NCBI GenBank assembly: GCA_017519185.1
Contig: JAFWSX010000020.1
Coordinates: forward strand, 1-44,170
DNA: 44,170 nucleotides
Direction of reading: 5' to 3'
Origin: Bacteroidales bacterium
GTDB lineage: Bacteria > Bacteroidota > Bacteroidia > Bacteroidales > UBA932
Shown: in pieces, positions 40,866 to 44,170 of the stretch
How positions within the stretch are numbered: position 1 is the stretch's first letter
Layout of the letters: each line of letters opens with the position of its first letter
Notes under the pieces: generated by a model
Databases searched by the model: none
What the model was told of the DNA's origin: nothing
The model's input: only the letters and a program-made list of their open reading frames with translations
Program-made: the position numbers and the translations under genes

Positions 40866-43739
40866 ATGAGATTTCTCAGATATTCGCTGCTGGCAGCAGT
40901 TGCGGCAGCTATGCTTGTGTTGCCTCAGTCCTGCGGCAACAAGGTCGTGAAGGTCAAGGGCGACAGCGTCATCGTGCGCCTTGCCTCGCCGGCTGACGGC
41001 GGTCCGTCGCAGATACGACTGCAGGTACTGGGGGAGAAGATCATCCGCGTCAGCGCCACACCAGACAAGAAGTTCAGCGACCGCAAGAGCCTAGTGGTGC
41101 TGCCGGAGCAGGAAGGGGCGCTGTATTCTATGAATTTTGCTGACGGAGTGGTCAGCGTGGCGACCTCTGAGGTTACGGCCTCCGTGGATGTCGCCACCGG
41201 CAAGCTGTCGTTCTGTGACGCTTCCGGCCGCGAACTGCTCGCTTCCGGAGATGGGGGCGGCATCAGCTTTTCGCCGACAGAGGTGGAAGGGAAGAGGGCA
41301 TATTCCACCAGGGTGGTGTTCGATTCCCCTGAGCGTGAGGCCTTCTACGGCCTGGGGCAGCAGCAGACCGGTGAGTTCAACCACAAAGGGCTCAACGAGG
41401 AACTCTATCAGTACAACACCAAGATCAGCATACCCTTCGTCGTGTCGTCCCGAGGCTACGGCCTGCTCTTCGACGCCTATTCGCTGAGTCGCTGGGGCAA
41501 TCCCGAGCCTTACAGGCAGCTGGGAGAAGTGTTCCGCCTCTATGATGCGGACGGAAAGGAAGGCGCCCTGACGGGAACCTACCGCTCCGGCGACGGGAAG
41601 GTGCTGGTGCAGCGCGAAGACTCGCTTTTCTACGAGAACGAACGGGTGATAGCCAATCTGCCGAAGATGAGTCTTAAAGGGGCTGTCGTTACCTATGAGG
41701 GCGAGCTCGAGGCTCCGGCAGCAGGCGACTATTACTTCACCCAGTATTACGCAGGATTCCAGTCAGCAGAGGTTGACGGCAAGGAAGTGATGCCGCGCCG
41801 CTGGCGTCCGGCCTGGAATCCCAACAGTTACCGTTACTGCGTCCATTTCGAGGCAGGAGAGCGAAAGCCCTTCAAGGTCAGCTGGGAGCCCGACGGTGAC
41901 GTGTCGTATCTCAGCGTGAAGGTGGCCGAGCCACGCTCTGTTGCCGAACAGTCGCAGCTCAGCTTCTGGTCGGAATTCGAGCCTCAGGCCGACTTCTATT
42001 TTATGGCAGGAGAGGACTACGACGAGGTCATCAGCGGCTACCGCACCCTCACCGGCAAGGCTTCGCTCTTCCCCAAATGGTCGTTCGGTTTCTGGCAGAG
42101 CAGGGAAAGATATTCTACACAGGATGACCTGGTCGGCACTCTGGCCGAGATGAGGCAGAGGGGAATACCCGTGGACAATATAGTCCAGGACTGGCAGTAC
42201 TGGGTCGACGATCAGTGGGGCAGCCACGAGTTCGAGGCATCCCGTTACCCCGATCCCGAGAAAATGCTGGACGACGTGCACGCGATGCACGGCCGTTTTA
42301 TGATAAGCGTGTGGCCCAAGTTCTACACCAACACCGAGCACTACAAGGAGCTCAAGGCGGCAGGCTATGCCTATACCCACGCAGAAGATACCGCCCTCGT
42401 GGACTGGCTGGGACACGAGCAGTCGTTCTACGACGCTTATGCCGAGGGCGGACGCAAGATGTTCTGGCGCCAGATGGACGAGACCCTCTACAGCCGCTAC
42501 GGCCAGAAGATCGACGCCTGGTGGATGGACGCTTCAGAGCCGAACCTCCGCGACTGCCTGCCGATGGACTACCTCAAGTGGCTGCTCACGCCCACGGCCC
42601 TCGGACCGTCTACTGAGTATTTCAACGCATATTCGCTCGTGAACGCCGATGCCATCTACACCGGCCAGCGCAGCGTCAATCCCGACACCCGCGTGTTCCT
42701 TCTCACCCGCAACGGCTTCGCAGGCCTTCAGCGCTACTCCACTGCTTCGTGGAGCGGCGACATCGGTACGACCTGGGAGGATATGCGGATGCAGATGACC
42801 GCCGGCCTCAACTACTCGATGGCCGGTCTCCCGATGTGGGGAATGGACATAGGAGGTTTCTCCGTGACCGACCGGTTCAACGCTGCGGTGGGCGCTTATC
42901 TGCGTGACGGCACCCGGAGCGAGGCCCTCGACGAGTGGCGCGAGCTCCAGACCCGCTGGCACCAGTTCGGAGCCTTCGTGCCGCTGTTCCGCACCCACGG
43001 CCAGTGGCCCAGGCGCGAACTGTGGAACATCGCTCCGGAAGGTACCGAGACCTATGACTCCATCCTGTGGTATATGCAGTTGCGTTACCGTCTTATGCCG
43101 TACATCTACTCGCTTGCCGGCGCCGTCCATTTCGAGGACTACACGATAATGCGCGGCCTGCCGATGGATTTTCCCGGCGAACCCGAGGTGCGCGACCTGT
43201 CCGATCAGTGGATGTTCGGCCCGGCCTTTATGCCTTGTCCTGTATATGAGTACAAGGCCCGCACCCGCAGCGTGTATTTCCCGATGGGAGGGTGGTATGA
43301 CTTCTATACTGGTGCATATATGCCGGGCGGCAAGCGATTCACGATGCCCGCTCCGTATTCGCGTATGCCGCTCTACGTGCGCGAGGGCTCGATAGTTCCC
43401 ATCGGTCCCGCGATGCAGTGGTCCGACGAGAAGCCTGCCGACGACATCCTGCTTGCGGTGTATGCCGGTGCGGATGGTTCGTTCACCTTCTACGAGGACG
43501 AGAATGTGAACTACAACTACGAGAAAGGTGCCTATGCGACAATTCCGCTTTCGTGGGACGACGCCTCTCGCACATTGACGATAGGGGAGCGCTCAGGTTC
43601 GTTCTCCGGAATGCTCACCTCCCGCAAGTTCCGCGTAGTGGTCTGTGATCCAGCCCATCCGTTCGCCTACGATCCCGACGCTGCCGGCGTCGCCGTGACG
43701 TATGACGGCTCTGCAGTTTCGGTTCGTTTGAAGGACTAG
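40866..43739 (+). CDS. GH31 alpha-xylosidase-type lipoprotein with PA14 insert
   Basis: 957 residues from ATG 40866, chosen because a lipobox signal (LPQSC, Cys23) starts there; the frame is open further upstream inside the esterase gene. Order: N-terminal beta domain, a PA14-like insert around residues 275-355 (YEGELEAPAAGDYYFTQYY, VDGKEV), then the barrel with nucleophile Asp555 in WWMDASEPN and acid/base Asp632 in SWSGDIGTTW, and C-terminal beta domains. A PA14 insert is known in xyloglucan alpha-xylosidases such as BoGH31A and CjXyl31A. Likely releases xylose from xyloglucan-type oligosaccharides; a different alpha-glycoside is possible. Last gene of the run. Confidence 0.92.
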   Translation: MRFLRYSLLAAVAAAMLVLPQSCGNKVVKVKGDSVIVRLASPADGGPSQIRLQVLGEKIIRVSATPDKKFSDRKSLVVLPEQEGALYSMNFADGVVSVATSEVTASVDVATGKLSFCDASGRELLASGDGGGISFSPTEVEGKRAYSTRVVFDSPEREAFYGLGQQQTGEFNHKGLNEELYQYNTKISIPFVVSSRGYGLLFDAYSLSRWGNPEPYRQLGEVFRLYDADGKEGALTGTYRSGDGKVLVQREDSLFYENERVIANLPKMSLKGAVVTYEGELEAPAAGDYYFTQYYAGFQSAEVDGKEVMPRRWRPAWNPNSYRYCVHFEAGERKPFKVSWEPDGDVSYLSVKVAEPRSVAEQSQLSFWSEFEPQADFYFMAGEDYDEVISGYRTLTGKASLFPKWSFGFWQSRERYSTQDDLVGTLAEMRQRGIPVDNIVQDWQYWVDDQWGSHEFEASRYPDPEKMLDDVHAMHGRFMISVWPKFYTNTEHYKELKAAGYAYTHAEDTALVDWLGHEQSFYDAYAEGGRKMFWRQMDETLYSRYGQKIDAWWMDASEPNLRDCLPMDYLKWLLTPTALGPSTEYFNAYSLVNADAIYTGQRSVNPDTRVFLLTRNGFAGLQRYSTASWSGDIGTTWEDMRMQMTAGLNYSMAGLPMWGMDIGGFSVTDRFNAAVGAYLRDGTRSEALDEWRELQTRWHQFGAFVPLFRTHGQWPRRELWNIAPEGTETYDSILWYMQLRYRLMPYIYSLAGAVHFEDYTIMRGLPMDFPGEPEVRDLSDQWMFGPAFMPCPVYEYKARTRSVYFPMGGWYDFYTGAYMPGGKRFTMPAPYSRMPLYVREGSIVPIGPAMQWSDEKPADDILLAVYAGADGSFTFYEDENVNYNYEKGAYATIPLSWDDASRTLTIGERSGSFSGMLTSRKFRVVVCDPAHPFAYDPDAAGVAVTYDGSAVSVRLKD

Positions 43740-43749
43740 AAAATTATTT

Positions 43750-43779
43750 TTGCACTAATTCTAAAATTATCTATCTTTG
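43750..43779 (+). promoter_or_regulatory. Promoter of tRNA-Ser
   Basis: TTG at 43750-43752 and TATCTTTG at 43772-43779 with 19 bases between; the tRNA starts 16 bases later. Confidence 0.65.
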
Positions 43780-43795
43780 CAGTCCCTTATGGGAA

Positions 43796-43880
43796 GGAGA
43801 GTTGGCCGAGTGGTTGATGGCGGCAGTCTTGAAAACTGTTGATCCGAAAGGGTTCGGGGGTTCGAATCCCTCACTCTCCG
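43796..43880 (+). tRNA. tRNA-Ser(UGA)
   Basis: 85 nucleotides, class II with a long variable arm. Acceptor stem GGAGAGT (43796-43802) pairs with ACTCTCC (43873-43879), discriminator G. Anticodon stem GCAGT/ACTGT with loop CTTGAAA, anticodon TGA at 43830-43832. T-arm loop TTCGAAT is present. The CCA end is not encoded. Confidence 0.96.
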
Positions 43881-43891
43881 CAAAGCGAAGG

Positions 43892-43922
43892 CAGCTGGTT
43901 GCGAATGCAACCAGCTGTTTTT
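43892..43922 (+). terminator. Intrinsic terminator after tRNA-Ser
   Basis: CAGCTGGTTGC (43892-43902) pairs perfectly with GCAACCAGCTG (43907-43917) around GAAT, followed by TTTTT. The same arms take part in a much larger foldback, reported separately. Confidence 0.88.
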
Positions 43923-43937
43923 GGTTTCGGCCCGTCG

Positions 43938-44168
43938 CGAAAGCTAGCTTTCGCAGGGGGCCGGGGCCAAAAACAGTCGCTGGAGGCCCTTCAGGCCGCC
44001 AGCTGTCTTCCGCTTTGCAAGGGCCCCCGCGGCGAGCGGAATGGGAATGCGCAGGGCGCGCAGCGCCCGAGCACAATCCCTCCGGAGAGTGAGGGATTGT
44101 CGAAAGCTAGCTTTCGCAGGGGGCCGGGGCCAAAAACAGTCGCTGGTGGCCCCTCGGGCCGCCAGCTG
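43938..44168. repeat. 68-base direct repeats in a foldback region after tRNA-Ser
   Basis: 43938-44005 and 44101-44168 agree at 65 of 68 bases; the first 46 are identical. Each starts with the palindrome CGAAAGCTAGCTTTCG and contains GGCCAAAAACAGTCGCTGG. Between them, 44083-44098 is the exact reverse complement of the tRNA 3' end 43865-43880, and lies inside a hairpin ACAATCCCTC/GAGGGATTGT (44073-44082/44091-44100). The second copy runs to within two bases of the window end, so the element may be longer. Confidence 0.8.
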
Positions 44169-44170
44169 CC

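Noticed and set aside
43938-44168. CRISPR array
   Set aside because: Only two 68-base copies, internally palindromic, and no cas genes nearby.

Overview
The window looks like a chromosomal segment of a GC-rich member of the Bacteroidota, most likely Bacteroidales. Evidence: a SusC/SusD pair, many outer-membrane-type lipoproteins, a FISUMP-domain surface protein, the nrfHA-resB-ccsA gene order, and promoters with the Bacteroidota -7 element TAnnTTTG (often TATCTTTG) instead of a sigma70 -10 box. The genus cannot be fixed from sequence alone; an uncultured gut or rumen lineage is a reasonable guess.

Layout. 1-3.5 kb: the end of a beta-barrel gene, a repeat-rich FISUMP lipoprotein, a tiny membrane protein and a RAYT-like (REP-associated, Y1/HUH) transposase. 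3.5-3.8 kb: non-coding foldback element. 3.8-9.5 kb: MATE exporter coupled to a VanX-type dipeptidase, divergent from a Fur-family regulator, a Zn/Cd-type P1B ATPase and an iron-dependent alcohol dehydrogenase. 9.5-21.4 kb: a polysaccharide utilisation locus (PUL). A minus-strand operon (lipoprotein, deoxyribosyltransferase-like protein, GH2, GH3) is divergent from susC-susD-GH130. 21.4-22.3 kb: an RHH/PIN toxin-antitoxin operon with a third HARE-HTH-like gene and a perfect operator palindrome. 22.4-25.3 kb: small CxxC protein, flavin reductase, acyltransferase and two unknown proteins. 25.3-27.5 kb: an AT-rich, probably acquired pair, a MazG-like pyrophosphohydrolase and a PD-(D/E)XK nuclease-DUF2075 helicase. 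27.6-29.1 kb: two copies of a long foldback repeat flanking a small lipoprotein gene. 29.1-31.5 kb: CDF metal exporter and GH53 endo-galactanase. 31.5-35.4 kb: the nrfHA-resB-ccsA nitrite-ammonification operon. 35.4-37.3 kb: a galacturonokinase-like GHMP kinase with a sugar-1-phosphate nucleotidyltransferase. 37.3-43.7 kb: S-adenosylhomocysteinase followed by two CE1-like esterases and a GH31 alpha-xylosidase. 43.8-44.2 kb: tRNA-Ser(UGA) and a complex inverted/direct repeat that includes an inverted copy of the tRNA 3' end.

How the genes fit together. Much of the window serves plant or host glycan breakdown: SusCD import, GH2, GH3, GH130, GH53, GH31, esterases and possible galacturonate salvage. 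Anaerobic respiration (nrf) and metal export (P1B ATPase, CDF) are also represented. The most unusual parts are the MazG/nuclease-helicase pair (candidate defence module), the three-gene toxin-antitoxin operon with its operator, and a family of non-coding foldback elements, one copy of which lies directly beside the RAYT-like gene.
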